Of a DNA stretch of 64,000 nucleotides, positions 25,429-33,554 are shown in pieces. The notes beneath the pieces are model-generated. The model had not been told where the DNA came from. It worked only from the letters and a program-made list of their open reading frames with translations, and did not search any database. Each line of letters begins with the position of its first letter. Position 1 is the first letter of the stretch. Source of the DNA: Flagellimonas spongiicola (GTDB lineage Bacteria; Bacteroidota; Bacteroidia; Flavobacteriales; Flavobacteriaceae); assembly GCF_023502425.1 (NCBI RefSeq), contig NZ_JAMFMA010000003.1, positions 496,001-560,000 on the forward strand, in the 5' to 3' direction. The position numbers and the translations under genes are program-made.

Positions 25429-27012
25429 ATGCAATTGAGTGGGAAAAATATCCTCGGAAACATAGAATCTGCCGAAGGCAAAACAACCTTTTATGCCAAC
25501 AATCCGGCAACTGGAGAAGCTTTGGAAGTCGCATTTATTGAGGCTACACAAGCTGAAGTTGACAAAGCGGTTGTTTTGGCTGAAGCTGCTTTTGAACTTT
25601 ACCGACAAAAATCGGGTGTGGAACGTGCCGAATTCTTGGACACGATTGCCGAGGAACTTGCCCAATTGGAATCAACACTTGTAGCACGATGTACTTTAGA
25701 GACTGGACTTCCTGAAGGTAGATTAAAGGGTGAATTGGGAAGAACCACGGGTCAATTGCGATTGTTCGCCAATTTGTTGCGAGAAGGTTCTTGGGTTGAT
25801 GCCAGAATTGATCGTGCAAATCCTGATAGAACACCGGTTCCAAAACCAGACACCCGTCAAATGCAAATTGCTCTTGGACCTGTAGGAGTCTTTGGAGCAA
25901 GTAATTTTCCGTTGGCCTTCTCTGTAGCAGGAGGAGATACCGCTTCGGCACTCGCGGCTGGATGCCCTGTGGTGGTTAAAGCGCATCCTGCACACCCTGG
26001 AACTTCCGAATTGGTAGGAAAGGCCATCGCCAAGGCAGCAGAAGATTGTAATATGCCCAACGGTGTGTTTTCTTTGGTGCAAGGTGCGGCAATAGCAGTG
26101 GGTCAAGCTATTGTAAGACATCCTTTGATCAAGGCAATAGGATTCACAGGTTCTTTTCGAGGAGGAAAAGCACTTTTTGATGAAGCGGCGCGAAGGGATG
26201 AACCGATTCCCGTTTATGCAGAAATGGGAAGCTCTAATCCGGTATTTATGTTGCCTGGTGTTATCGCACAAAATTCCGAAACCTTAGCAACAGGTCTTGC
26301 TGGTTCTGTACAACTAGGTGTGGGACAATTTTGTACCAATCCTGGGATTACCATAATTCAAAATTCTGAGCATGCCAACAAGTTTGAAAAAGAGCTTGAA
26401 AAGCAAATAACCGCATCGGAATCTGCAACTATGCTGACCGAAGCCATTCAGAATAATTTTGCTTCTGGATTGGAATCCTTAAAATCGAAAAACAAGGTGA
26501 CCTCCGTTGGTAAAGGCAATCAATCAGAAGGTGGCGCGCAAGGAATCGCAGAAGTACTTTCTACCACTGCTTCCGATTTTATAGCTGATAAGGAAATGGA
26601 AGAAGAGGTTTTTGGGCCTACTACACTTTTGGTTAAATCCAATAATAAAGACGAAATGCTACAAATAGCCAGGAACTTAAATGGGCACCTTACAGCAACA
26701 GTGCACGGTACACCTAAAGATTTGGAAGATTATGCGGACTTATTGAAATTGTTGGAACGAAAGGTAGGTCGACTTCTTATCAATGCATTTCCAACTGGAG
26801 TGGAAGTTTGTCACTCCATGGTACACGGTGGCCCCTTTCCTGCAACATCGGATGCCAGGATGACTTCTGTTGGCACGGCTGCAATAACAAGATTTACGAG
26901 ACCAATTTGTTATCAAGGATTTCCAGATTCCTTATTGCCAGAAGCACTTAAAGAAGCAAACCCATTGAATATCCTTCGATTGGAGGATGGTACCTATGTG
27001 ATGCCAAAGTAA
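25429..27012 (+). CDS. Alpha-ketoglutarate semialdehyde dehydrogenase (NADP+ aldehyde dehydrogenase)
   Basis: A 527-residue aldehyde dehydrogenase of the 2,5-dioxovalerate / ketoglutarate semialdehyde group. The nucleotide loop FTGSFRGGKALF starts at residue 239, the general base is Glu265 in YAEMGSSNPVF and the nucleophile Cys302 in VGQFCTNPG. The YAEMGSSNP form and the C-terminal sequence FPTGVEVCHSMVHGGPFPATSD are typical of KGSADH, which oxidises ketoglutarate semialdehyde to 2-oxoglutarate at the end of hydroxyproline or sugar-acid catabolism. The rest of such a pathway is not next to it. It is transcribed away from hydrolase cassette 2. Confidence 0.88.
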   Translation: MQLSGKNILGNIESAEGKTTFYANNPATGEALEVAFIEATQAEVDKAVVLAEAAFELYRQKSGVERAEFLDTIAEELAQLESTLVARCTLETGLPEGRLKGELGRTTGQLRLFANLLREGSWVDARIDRANPDRTPVPKPDTRQMQIALGPVGVFGASNFPLAFSVAGGDTASALAAGCPVVVKAHPAHPGTSELVGKAIAKAAEDCNMPNGVFSLVQGAAIAVGQAIVRHPLIKAIGFTGSFRGGKALFDEAARRDEPIPVYAEMGSSNPVFMLPGVIAQNSETLATGLAGSVQLGVGQFCTNPGITIIQNSEHANKFEKELEKQITASESATMLTEAIQNNFASGLESLKSKNKVTSVGKGNQSEGGAQGIAEVLSTTASDFIADKEMEEEVFGPTTLLVKSNNKDEMLQIARNLNGHLTATVHGTPKDLEDYADLLKLLERKVGRLLINAFPTGVEVCHSMVHGGPFPATSDARMTSVGTAAITRFTRPICYQGFPDSLLPEALKEANPLNILRLEDGTYVMPK

Positions 27013-27021
27013 TAGAGGAAA

Positions 27022-27699
27022 TCAACGCTCTTTTTGCAAGGTTTTTACGTCTGCAATAAGTTGATTTATGGCTGTTTTGTTCAATCCGTTGTAAATGCCG
27101 CGGATATGCCTGTTTTTGTCGATTAAGACAAAGTTTTCGGTATGAAGAAATTCATCTTCGGTTTTCTGAAACCCTAAGTCTTCTTCTATAAAATAGGCAA
27201 AACGTCCTAAGTTGTAAATGTCTTTGCGTTTCCCGGTTACCAAATGCCATTTATTGTCAACGACACCCTTGGCGTCTGCATAATGCCTTAGTATAGGCAC
27301 AGAATCCAATTCTGGAGTTACAGAATGGGATAGCAATAATATGTCAGCATCGTTAAGGAATGCATCTTGTAACAATGTCATGTTTTGTGTCATTTTAGGA
27401 CATATCCCTGGGCAGGAAGTAAAAAAGAAATCAGTGATGTAAATTTTGTTTTCAAAGGTTTTTTCCGTCAATGTATCCCCCATCTGATTAATCAATGTAA
27501 AATTGGGAATCCTATGGATTCCAGTAATTGAATCACTTTGCTTTGATAACCAAAGGGGGGTAAATGAGGGTTCGTCATAATACGGTAAAACCGCAACTCG
27601 ACTTTCTTTTTCGGTATTTCTTTTCTCACCACATGCCATCAGCACTGTGGTAAGTAGAGCGAATAAGTAAAAACCTGCTTTATTGTTGTACCACTTCAT
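27022..27699 (-). CDS. SCO1/SenC-family lipoprotein
   Basis: With the start at 27699 (MKWYNNKAGFYLF) the protein is a 225-residue lipoprotein (LMAC lipobox). It has the thioredoxin-like SCO fold with copper-binding Cys pair in TSCPGICPKM and a later His in FLHTENFVLIDK. SCO proteins deliver copper to the CuA site of cytochrome oxidase or act as thiol redox partners. ATG 27711 is an alternative start. The gene overlaps the end of the YwqK-like gene by 20 bases, so the two are coupled, and it ends the EF-hand, YHYH, YwqK, SCO operon. Confidence 0.88.
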   Translation of the reverse strand: MKWYNNKAGFYLFALLTTVLMACGEKRNTEKESRVAVLPYYDEPSFTPLWLSKQSDSITGIHRIPNFTLINQMGDTLTEKTFENKIYITDFFFTSCPGICPKMTQNMTLLQDAFLNDADILLLSHSVTPELDSVPILRHYADAKGVVDNKWHLVTGKRKDIYNLGRFAYFIEEDLGFQKTEDEFLHTENFVLIDKNRHIRGIYNGLNKTAINQLIADVKTLQKER

Positions 27700-28270
27700 C
27701 CTTAAGTTCATAACAAAGGTTAGATCTTTTAAGTCCAAAAAATCGACCATTTTTGGCTTCGTAGTTGGCATATAGTTTTCCGCTTTGCAACCATGCCTGC
27801 TGCAATCCGTCCTCTTTTCCAAAGTTTAAATGGATTAAACGTGCTAATTGTCCGTTTGGGTACCATTTACATTGTTTTCCATGGCGTTCACCCATTACAT
27901 AAAAAGAAGTTGTGCTCAAGTTGCCATTGGACCACCAGCTTTTAAGTTCTTTATTCAGCCTGTTATGCGCGTATTGTCCTTCCGTTCTAAGTTGTCCGGT
28001 TGGATACCATTTACGAAATACGCCATGCTTTTTTCCATTTTTAAAAGCAATTTGTTCTGCTAAGGTGCCATTGGCATGGTAAGAAAGCGCATAGCCAGTA
28101 AATGGAGTGTCATTATAATACCATTTACCTTCCAATGGATGCAACTCCAATTCGTGTTTATAAGCTTCTTGTGCGTGGATTCTAAAAGATTCCAATATGT
28201 TGTGCGCTGGGTCGTTATCCGTCACCAGAAACGCCAACAATCCTATGTATATGATTTTAATTGATTGCAT
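27680..28270 (-). CDS. MORN-repeat (YwqK-like) exported protein
   Basis: A 196-residue protein starting at 28270 (MQSIKIIYIGLLAFLV), which overlaps the YHYH gene stop by 14 bases. After the signal it has at least four MORN-like repeats of the YwqK type: GYALSYHANGTLAEQIAFKN, GVFRKWYPTGQLRTEG, SWWSNGNLSTTSFYVMGE and KQCKWYPNGQLARLIHLN. Databases often call such proteins YwqK antitoxins, but with a signal peptide and no toxin gene nearby that label is not supported here. A structural or surface role is more plausible. Confidence 0.75.
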   Translation of the reverse strand: MQSIKIIYIGLLAFLVTDNDPAHNILESFRIHAQEAYKHELELHPLEGKWYYNDTPFTGYALSYHANGTLAEQIAFKNGKKHGVFRKWYPTGQLRTEGQYAHNRLNKELKSWWSNGNLSTTSFYVMGERHGKQCKWYPNGQLARLIHLNFGKEDGLQQAWLQSGKLYANYEAKNGRFFGLKRSNLCYELKDEVVQQ

Positions 28271-29042
28271 TAGGAGTACCTTGATAATCACCTGGGAAAA
28301 TCACATAGTATTGATTTAGATAAAGCTCATTCTCCATATGGTAATGATACTCAGGCTCGGAACTATGTTGTGTTATACCAAAATGCCCTCCTGACGCGTC
28401 CAAGTCCGTAGGGTAATCACCTGTAGCATGGCATTTTCTTCCGTAGATAAAAAAACCATCAGATAATATTCCAATGAGATTGTCGTCATCCTCTGACCAA
28501 GCCGTGGGTTCCAGATGGTAATGATACTCCGCTGGACCAATATGTCCACCAGTATAATCTAAACTAGCTGCAGCATCATTTAGCGCTCCATTTCCCTCTT
28601 GATCATTGAAAATTGCCGCACCGCTAACTGCAATACCAATGGCACCCATATTGGTAGAGGTGCTACTTGAAGCTAATTCTGGATTTTGGGGTACCCTTAA
28701 AGTAGCTTCTCCGTTAAAATTTGGTATCCTGCTTGGGGTCAGTTCCACTCCGGGCTCATCAATGTACAATTCATGTCCTGCGCCCCAATACACCGTTGTA
28801 TGATTGGGTAAGCCATTGGTTTCAATAACAACATTACTACCCTCTAGGTAGATATCGGTATTGTCTTCGTCAAATTCTAGAAACGCGGGATGAAGTTCCC
28901 CTGAGTTTATGATTTCATCATCATCTGCGCCAATTGACAAATCATCTTCTGTATCAGCACTACAGGCCAGAAAACCAGCCAATACAATTGTAAAACTAGT
29001 AGCGGAAGTCATAATCCGATTAAATAACTTTTCCTTTTTCAT
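28257..29042 (-). CDS. YHYH-domain lipoprotein
   Basis: A 261-residue protein with lipoprotein signal SFTIVLAGFLAC. It contains two YHYH motifs, AEYHYHLEP and PEYHYHMEN, about 65 residues apart, which define the YHYH family. The central sequence GAIGIAVSGAAIFNDQEGNGA and ILSDGFFIYGRKC are also family features. The paired His motifs suggest metal binding, but no reaction is established. The region after the signal is very acidic (DTEDDLSIGADDDE). It follows the EF-hand gene and precedes the YwqK-like and SCO genes. Confidence 0.82.
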   Translation of the reverse strand: MKKEKLFNRIMTSATSFTIVLAGFLACSADTEDDLSIGADDDEIINSGELHPAFLEFDEDNTDIYLEGSNVVIETNGLPNHTTVYWGAGHELYIDEPGVELTPSRIPNFNGEATLRVPQNPELASSSTSTNMGAIGIAVSGAAIFNDQEGNGALNDAAASLDYTGGHIGPAEYHYHLEPTAWSEDDDNLIGILSDGFFIYGRKCHATGDYPTDLDASGGHFGITQHSSEPEYHYHMENELYLNQYYVIFPGDYQGTPNAIN

Positions 29043-29064
29043 ATGTAAAAGATTTTTATGGGGT

Positions 29065-29358
29065 TTACTGATTTCTTTCCCTTCTCTTGGGTTTTGGGGC
29101 TTTGTTGAACTCCTCTTCAGTTATGAAACCATCTTCATTTAGGTCTACTTTATCAAAGTCACGTTTTAATGGACCCTTCACTTCATTTGAAGATAGTTTT
29201 CCATCTTCATTACTATCTAAATCCTTCAAGAGTTGTTCAAAACTTGGCGGTCCTTTGTGCGCTCTATTTTGGTCTTGCCTTTGGGCATAAAGGGTAGAGA
29301 TACCAATCAGCAATACTGTAGCAACTGTTACACCTGACTTCATTCTTTTTCTATTCAT
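29065..29358 (-). CDS. Secreted EF-hand protein
   Basis: A 97-residue exported protein (signal to about LYAQ). It contains two EF-hand calcium loops, DSNEDGKLSSNE and DLNEDGFITEEE, each with the Asp-x-Asn-x-Asp-Gly pattern and a terminal Glu. A basic tail (KPKRRERNQ) follows. First gene of the minus-strand operon, 88 bases from the divergent ECF sigma gene; the shared intergenic region makes joint control by that sigma factor plausible. Confidence 0.85.
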   Translation of the reverse strand: MNRKRMKSGVTVATVLLIGISTLYAQRQDQNRAHKGPPSFEQLLKDLDSNEDGKLSSNEVKGPLKRDFDKVDLNEDGFITEEEFNKAPKPKRRERNQ

Positions 29359-29446
29359 TCGTATCTATTTTGTATGTTGTTTTAGATGTGAACGAATGAA
29401 AAAACTTGTGCAAGCCTGATAATTTTTTTGAAAAGACCTTCTTAAC

Positions 29447-30052
29447 TTGCATGGAAAACAACGCACTAACCTCTTGGATGACAAGGAATTTTTAACTGAA
29501 CTAAAGGCGCAAAAACACGCTGCTTATGCAAGGTTGATGGCAGAATTTCAGGAAAAAGTCTTTAATACCTGTCTTTCTTTTGTTCCCAATCAAGAAGATG
29601 CTGAGGACATTGCCCAAGAAGTTTTTGTAGAAGTTTTTCATTCCATTTCAAAATTTAAGGGAGATTCCAAATTGAGCACTTGGATATATCGGATTTCGGT
29701 GAATAAGTGCTTGGAATTTATTCGTAAAAAAAACACGAAAAAGCGATTTGGATTTATGCAATCGATTACCGGGAACTTAATTCCGATGGATAGGTCTTCT
29801 TACTTCACGGTATTTGATCATCCTGGAATTGTTCTGGAAAACAAGGAACGCAGTGAAATGCTATTCCTGGCAATCAACAAATTACCTGAGGCACAACGGG
29901 TGGTTTTTACATTGAACAAAATTGATGGTTTAAGCTATAAGGAAGTTAGTGGGATAACAGGGAAAAGTGTTTCTTCAATTGAGTCATTGCTTTTTAGAGC
30001 AAGAAGGAACCTGCAGAAAATTTTGGAAAATTATTATAAAAATGACCATTGA
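29447..30052 (+). CDS. ECF-type RNA polymerase sigma factor with TTG start
   Basis: A roughly 200-residue sigma factor with region 2 (VFNTCLSFVPNQEDAEDIAQEVFVEVF in part, STWIYRISVNKCLEFIRKK) and region 4 (LPEAQRVVFTLNKIDGLSYKEVSGITGKS). No ATG lies in frame before region 2: the ATG at 29451 is out of frame and stops after 14 codons. The start is therefore TTG at 29447, or TTG at 29474. A weak start could keep its level low. It is followed by a single-helix membrane protein and a CpxP-like protein, a usual arrangement for an envelope-sensing ECF system. Confidence 0.88.
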   Translation: MHGKQRTNLLDDKEFLTELKAQKHAAYARLMAEFQEKVFNTCLSFVPNQEDAEDIAQEVFVEVFHSISKFKGDSKLSTWIYRISVNKCLEFIRKKNTKKRFGFMQSITGNLIPMDRSSYFTVFDHPGIVLENKERSEMLFLAINKLPEAQRVVFTLNKIDGLSYKEVSGITGKSVSSIESLLFRARRNLQKILENYYKNDH

Positions 30053-30102
30053 AGCGCAAGAAAAAAAACAAAAAAACATCTAAATAGATAACTCAAAAAG
30101 AT

Positions 30103-30420
30103 ATGGATGCGGAAAAGACTACATCTCAAAAAATAACTGAGATCCTCGACGCTGGTGTTACGATTGAATCAGTGAAAACTCCACCTTTTTTTAAGGATAA
30201 GGTGTTACAGCGTCTCTCCAGGGACAGTGAAACAAGGAGTACAGGTGCATTATTACCCTGGTTTGTTCCCAAATACCAATGGGCTACTTTATTGATAATG
30301 GTATTGTTGAACTTAGTTGCGCTCTATTACTACAATAAGGAAAGTCAAGTTGATGAACTTCAGACTTTAGTGGAGTATTACCAACTTTCACCTACTGACG
30401 GAAATTCAATCCTAAATTAA
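30103..30420 (+). CDS. Single-pass membrane protein, candidate anti-sigma factor
   Basis: A 105-residue protein with a cytoplasmic N-terminal part of about 60 residues, one transmembrane helix (WATLLIMVLLNLVALYYY) and a short periplasmic tail. It lacks the zinc-binding motif of the common anti-sigma domain, so the assignment rests on position: it lies between the ECF sigma gene (50 bases) and the CpxP-like gene (6 bases). The N-terminal sequence TPPFFKDKVLQRL is a possible sigma-binding helix. No family recognised. Confidence 0.6.
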   Translation: MDAEKTTSQKITEILDAGVTIESVKTPPFFKDKVLQRLSRDSETRSTGALLPWFVPKYQWATLLIMVLLNLVALYYYNKESQVDELQTLVEYYQLSPTDGNSILN

Positions 30421-30426
30421 TTTGGC

Positions 30427-30903
30427 ATGAAGAAGAATCTACTTTTCTCAGCTTTATTGATTTTCCTAATGGTAATGAATGGTGTACTGCTATTTATGCT
30501 TTTGAATCAGAACGAAAAGCCTCCTAGGCCATCACGTGATTTTATGACACAAGAACTCAATTTCAGTGTGGAGCAAACTACTGAATTTATGAGGTTGGAA
30601 AGACAGCACCGGAGTAGGATGCGTGCACTTGATGATGAGTTGATATTTTTGAGAAGATCCTTTTTTACTATTGATGAGGACGTAGCTATAAAGACTTCTC
30701 AAAAAGATTCCTTATCAGAAAGAATGGGTGTGTTGTTTGTGGCAAAAAACAATGAGATTTACAGTCACTTCCAGAATATTGCCTCCATTTGTAATCCTGA
30801 ACAGCGGGAGCAGCTTGAAGAAATTATGCAAAGGGCAATGCGACATGGTCCAGGTAGGGGAGGCCCACCTGGTGGTCATCCAAAAGGTCCACCCCCTCAC
30901 TAA
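30427..30903 (+). CDS. Spy/CpxP-like periplasmic sensor protein
   Basis: A 158-residue protein with an N-terminal hydrophobic anchor (residues 5-25) followed by a helical periplasmic domain of the heavy-metal-sensor/CpxP type: FMTQELNFSVEQTTEFMRLE, then LSERMGVLFVAKNNEIYSHF and ICNPEQREQLEEIMQRAM. The tail is rich in His, Gly and Pro (HGPGRGGPPGGHPKGPPPH) and could bind metal ions. In related ECF operons such a protein senses envelope or metal stress and acts on the anti-sigma factor. Confidence 0.78.
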   Translation: MKKNLLFSALLIFLMVMNGVLLFMLLNQNEKPPRPSRDFMTQELNFSVEQTTEFMRLERQHRSRMRALDDELIFLRRSFFTIDEDVAIKTSQKDSLSERMGVLFVAKNNEIYSHFQNIASICNPEQREQLEEIMQRAMRHGPGRGGPPGGHPKGPPPH

Positions 30904-31026
30904 CTAGTTCGCATATGTTAATTTTCACTTAAACCCGCAGTTCCATACAAGTTTTTAGAAAAATTGACATCTAATAACATAGGAGTCGGTCCTAATGATT
31001 GATGAATAGATTTTTTGGTTAGAAAG

Positions 31027-31054
31027 GCCCATGAGATGCTTCTCATGGGCTTTT
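31027..31054 (+). terminator. Terminator of the ECF operon
   Basis: GCCCATGAGA (31027-31036) and TCTCATGGGC (31041-31050) form a perfect ten-pair stem around TGCT, followed by TTTT. Downstream of the CpxP-like gene on the plus strand. Confidence 0.85.
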
Positions 31055-31136
31055 AAATTGGCAATTATGGGCAATGATTTGGGGTTCATTGTAATGGAAC
31101 ACCTATCCATGCGACCTATGAGGGAAAGTCACTAAA

Positions 31137-31583
31137 ATGAAAAAGATTGTTTTTATCCTACTGATTTTATCGGCAATTGCGGCCTTAGGGCAATCCAAAC
31201 ATGTGAACACAAAAAAGGGATTGGCCGCTAAAGGTTATGATGTTGTTGCCTATTTTGATGGTAATGCAGCGGAAGGTAACAAGGTGTTTTCAACCAACTA
31301 TGAGGGTGTTGAATATCGTTTTTCCACACTAGGTAACAAGGAAAGGTTTGAAAAAGAACCTACTAAATTCTTACCGGCATATGGAGGTTACTGTGCATAT
31401 GCAGTAGCAGTATCGGGTAAAAAAGTGAACATAAATCCAGAAACCTTTGAAATCAGGGAAGGCAAACTTTATTTGTTCTATAATTCCGGCAATACCAATA
31501 CCTTGGAACTCTGGCTCCAAGAATCACCGGATGAACTGCGTTCCAAAGCAGATAAAAACTGGCAAACCATTGTAGAACGATAA
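31137..31583 (+). CDS. Exported YHS-domain protein
   Basis: A 148-residue protein with a Sec signal (cleavage near ALGQS). The mature part is a YHS-like domain: GLAAKGYDVVAYFDG, EYRFSTLGNKERFEKEPTKF and LPAYGGYCAYAVAVSGKK, ending with the GKLYLFYN strand. YHS domains are small metal-associated modules; this exported form is widespread but of unknown function. It stands alone between two terminator-bounded units. Confidence 0.85.
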   Translation: MKKIVFILLILSAIAALGQSKHVNTKKGLAAKGYDVVAYFDGNAAEGNKVFSTNYEGVEYRFSTLGNKERFEKEPTKFLPAYGGYCAYAVAVSGKKVNINPETFEIREGKLYLFYNSGNTNTLELWLQESPDELRSKADKNWQTIVER

Positions 31584-31696
31584 TCTTAAGCTTAGGTTAA
31601 AGTCGATAATCTACAGTTTAATATTTCTGGATACTGTAGGGTATGCCTATTTTAGAGACAGTAAATTGATTAATTTGTTGCAGCCTAATATCACAG

Positions 31697-32350
31697 ATGT
31701 ATAGATTTTTAAAAGTTGGATTTTATGGAATGCTAGTAAGCTTTTTGGGGGCTCTACCGTTAGGAACCTTAAATCTAACGGCATTTGATATTGCTGCATC
31801 AGAAGGGTTAGTCGCAGCATTGTGGTTTGCCTTTGCTGTTATTTTGGTGGAATTGATTATGGTAAGAATAGCATTGTATGGCAGCGAATACCTTGATATT
31901 AGCGGACGTGTGACCAATTACCTTCTTCCATTGGGCGTTTTGTTATTATTATATCTGTCAACTTCCAGTTTTCTTTCTGCACAGCACACGCAAGAGTTAA
32001 GCTCTAATTCAGCGTTTTTTCCAAAAATAAGTTCGGCTTTTGTTCTGGGATTACTGTTAAGTGCCTTAAATCCATTACAGATACCTTTTTGGTTAACTTG
32101 GAGCAAGGTGTTAACGGCTAAGGGTATTCTAAAGAAAAGCAAAGGGTTCTATAATTTTTACCTCATGGGAATTGGTATAGGAAGTTTTATCGGACTGGCT
32201 ATTTTCATTTTTGTTGGGAAATATATTTTCAACAATTACTCAGATTACAGTTTCATTACAAGTATTTTAATGGGAGTATTGTATTTAGGATTTGCAATCT
32301 ATCTCCTGTATGTATTCATAAAAAGACATCTCAACTTAAAAACCTCATAA
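31697..32350 (+). CDS. LysE-family translocator
   Basis: A 217-residue inner-membrane protein with six hydrophobic segments. The N-terminal signature FLGALPLGTLNLTAFDIAAS and the middle LGLLLSALNPLQIPFWLTW are typical of LysE/RhtB exporters, which expel amino acids or related compounds. First gene of a run with DinB-like (5-base gap), NRDE and ATP-grasp genes. Exported compound unknown. Confidence 0.85.
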   Translation: MYRFLKVGFYGMLVSFLGALPLGTLNLTAFDIAASEGLVAALWFAFAVILVELIMVRIALYGSEYLDISGRVTNYLLPLGVLLLLYLSTSSFLSAQHTQELSSNSAFFPKISSAFVLGLLLSALNPLQIPFWLTWSKVLTAKGILKKSKGFYNFYLMGIGIGSFIGLAIFIFVGKYIFNNYSDYSFITSILMGVLYLGFAIYLLYVFIKRHLNLKTS

Positions 32351-32355
32351 AGAAC

Positions 32356-32841
32356 ATGTTCAAATCTTCATTAGGAACGTTGGAACAATTCAAGGATATT
32401 CTTGAAGCCTTACCAGAATCATGTTATTCAAAATCATGTGAAGTCCTTTCCAATGCTAGTATTGGTCAACATACGCGCCATATCATCGAGTTGTATCTCT
32501 GTTTGCTCAATGGCTATGAGTGTGCTGATGTTTCCTATGACCGAAGGGAACGAAATCGGAAAATTGAGCAAGATCCATTGTATGCCATCCAACAAATTTC
32601 TTGGATACAGGATAACTTGGAAAAACCAAATAAACCTGTTACGGTTAGTTACGATTTAAATGGCATTGAAAATTACCTGGATTCCAACTATTTCCGCGAA
32701 GTCATGTACAACCTTGAACATACCATACATCATCATGCCCTGATCAAAATTGGTATTCAACACTTCACGGATTTAAATGTTCCCGAGTCATTTGGCGTAG
32801 CGCCATCTACACTTCAACATAGACAAGCATGTGCACAGTAA
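32356..32841 (+). CDS. DinB-like four-helix protein
   Basis: A 161-residue protein with the metal-binding His pattern of the DinB/YfiT fold: IGQHTRHIIELY near residue 38 and TIHHHALIKIGI near residue 118. DinB-like proteins are four-helix bundles, often thiol-dependent transferases using bacillithiol in organisms that make it; that would fit the YpdA-type gene in this window. The 3' end overlaps the NRDE gene by 13 bases. Confidence 0.78.
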   Translation: MFKSSLGTLEQFKDILEALPESCYSKSCEVLSNASIGQHTRHIIELYLCLLNGYECADVSYDRRERNRKIEQDPLYAIQQISWIQDNLEKPNKPVTVSYDLNGIENYLDSNYFREVMYNLEHTIHHHALIKIGIQHFTDLNVPESFGVAPSTLQHRQACAQ

Positions 32842-33554
32842 GCTACATAAGAAGAAATTCCAAGACATTCATTACTTCTAATAGAGATGAACACATAGCA
32901 CGTCCTTCAGCATTGGAACCGAAAGAGGAGGTAATCAATGGAGTTCGTGTAATCTTTCCAAAAGATCCTCAGGCAGGTGGTAGCTGGTTCGCTTTTAACG
33001 AAAATGGTTTGGTAGTTGTACTATTGAATGGCGCCTTCGAAAACCATAAAAGAAAACTTCCATATGAAAAGAGCAGAGGTGTTTTACTTTTGGAAGTAGT
33101 ATGTCATGAGCAACCTCAGGAGCTACTTTTCCAGATGGATTTGACGAAAATAGAACCTTTTACAATCGTTGTTAATCAAGGTAATGTCTTATTTGAGTTC
33201 AGATGGGATGGAGAAGAGAAACATCACAAGATGTTGGATGCCAATGCAGATTACATATGGTCTTCGTCGACGCTTTATGACCAACAGGCTAGGGCCAAAA
33301 GAGCAACACTTTTCCAATCTTTTATCAATTCAGGCAGTGAATTGGAAGGGAAGAGTATTCTAGACTTTCATTCATCCAACCAACAAGATTATGAGAACGG
33401 ATTTATTATTGATCGGGAAACCGGGTTGAAAACTTTTAGTGTTACCCAAGTTATAAGCTCGCAGTTAGGTACACATATGAAACATCTTGATCTGCGCAAC
33501 CAGAAGGAATTCAACGCTAGATTTATAAATGAAAATTTAACAACGGCCTTATGA
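32829..33554 (+). CDS. NRDE/TANGO2-family protein
   Basis: A 241-residue protein starting MCTVSYI and carrying TSNRDEHIARPS, the motif that names the NRDE family, plus AGGSWFAFNENGLVVVLLNGAF. The Cys at position 2 could become an N-terminal nucleophile after Met removal, as in Ntn hydrolases. Eukaryotic TANGO2 is linked to heme handling and lipid metabolism; the bacterial role is open. It overlaps the ATP-grasp gene by four bases (ATGA). Confidence 0.82.
   Translation: MCTVSYIRRNSKTFITSNRDEHIARPSALEPKEEVINGVRVIFPKDPQAGGSWFAFNENGLVVVLLNGAFENHKRKLPYEKSRGVLLLEVVCHEQPQELLFQMDLTKIEPFTIVVNQGNVLFEFRWDGEEKHHKMLDANADYIWSSSTLYDQQARAKRATLFQSFINSGSELEGKSILDFHSSNQQDYENGFIIDRETGLKTFSVTQVISSQLGTHMKHLDLRNQKEFNARFINENLTTAL

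Noticed and set aside
27680..28270. YwqK-like protein as the antitoxin of a toxin-antitoxin pair.
   Set aside because: It has a signal peptide and MORN repeats, and its neighbours are YHYH and SCO genes; no toxin gene is visible.
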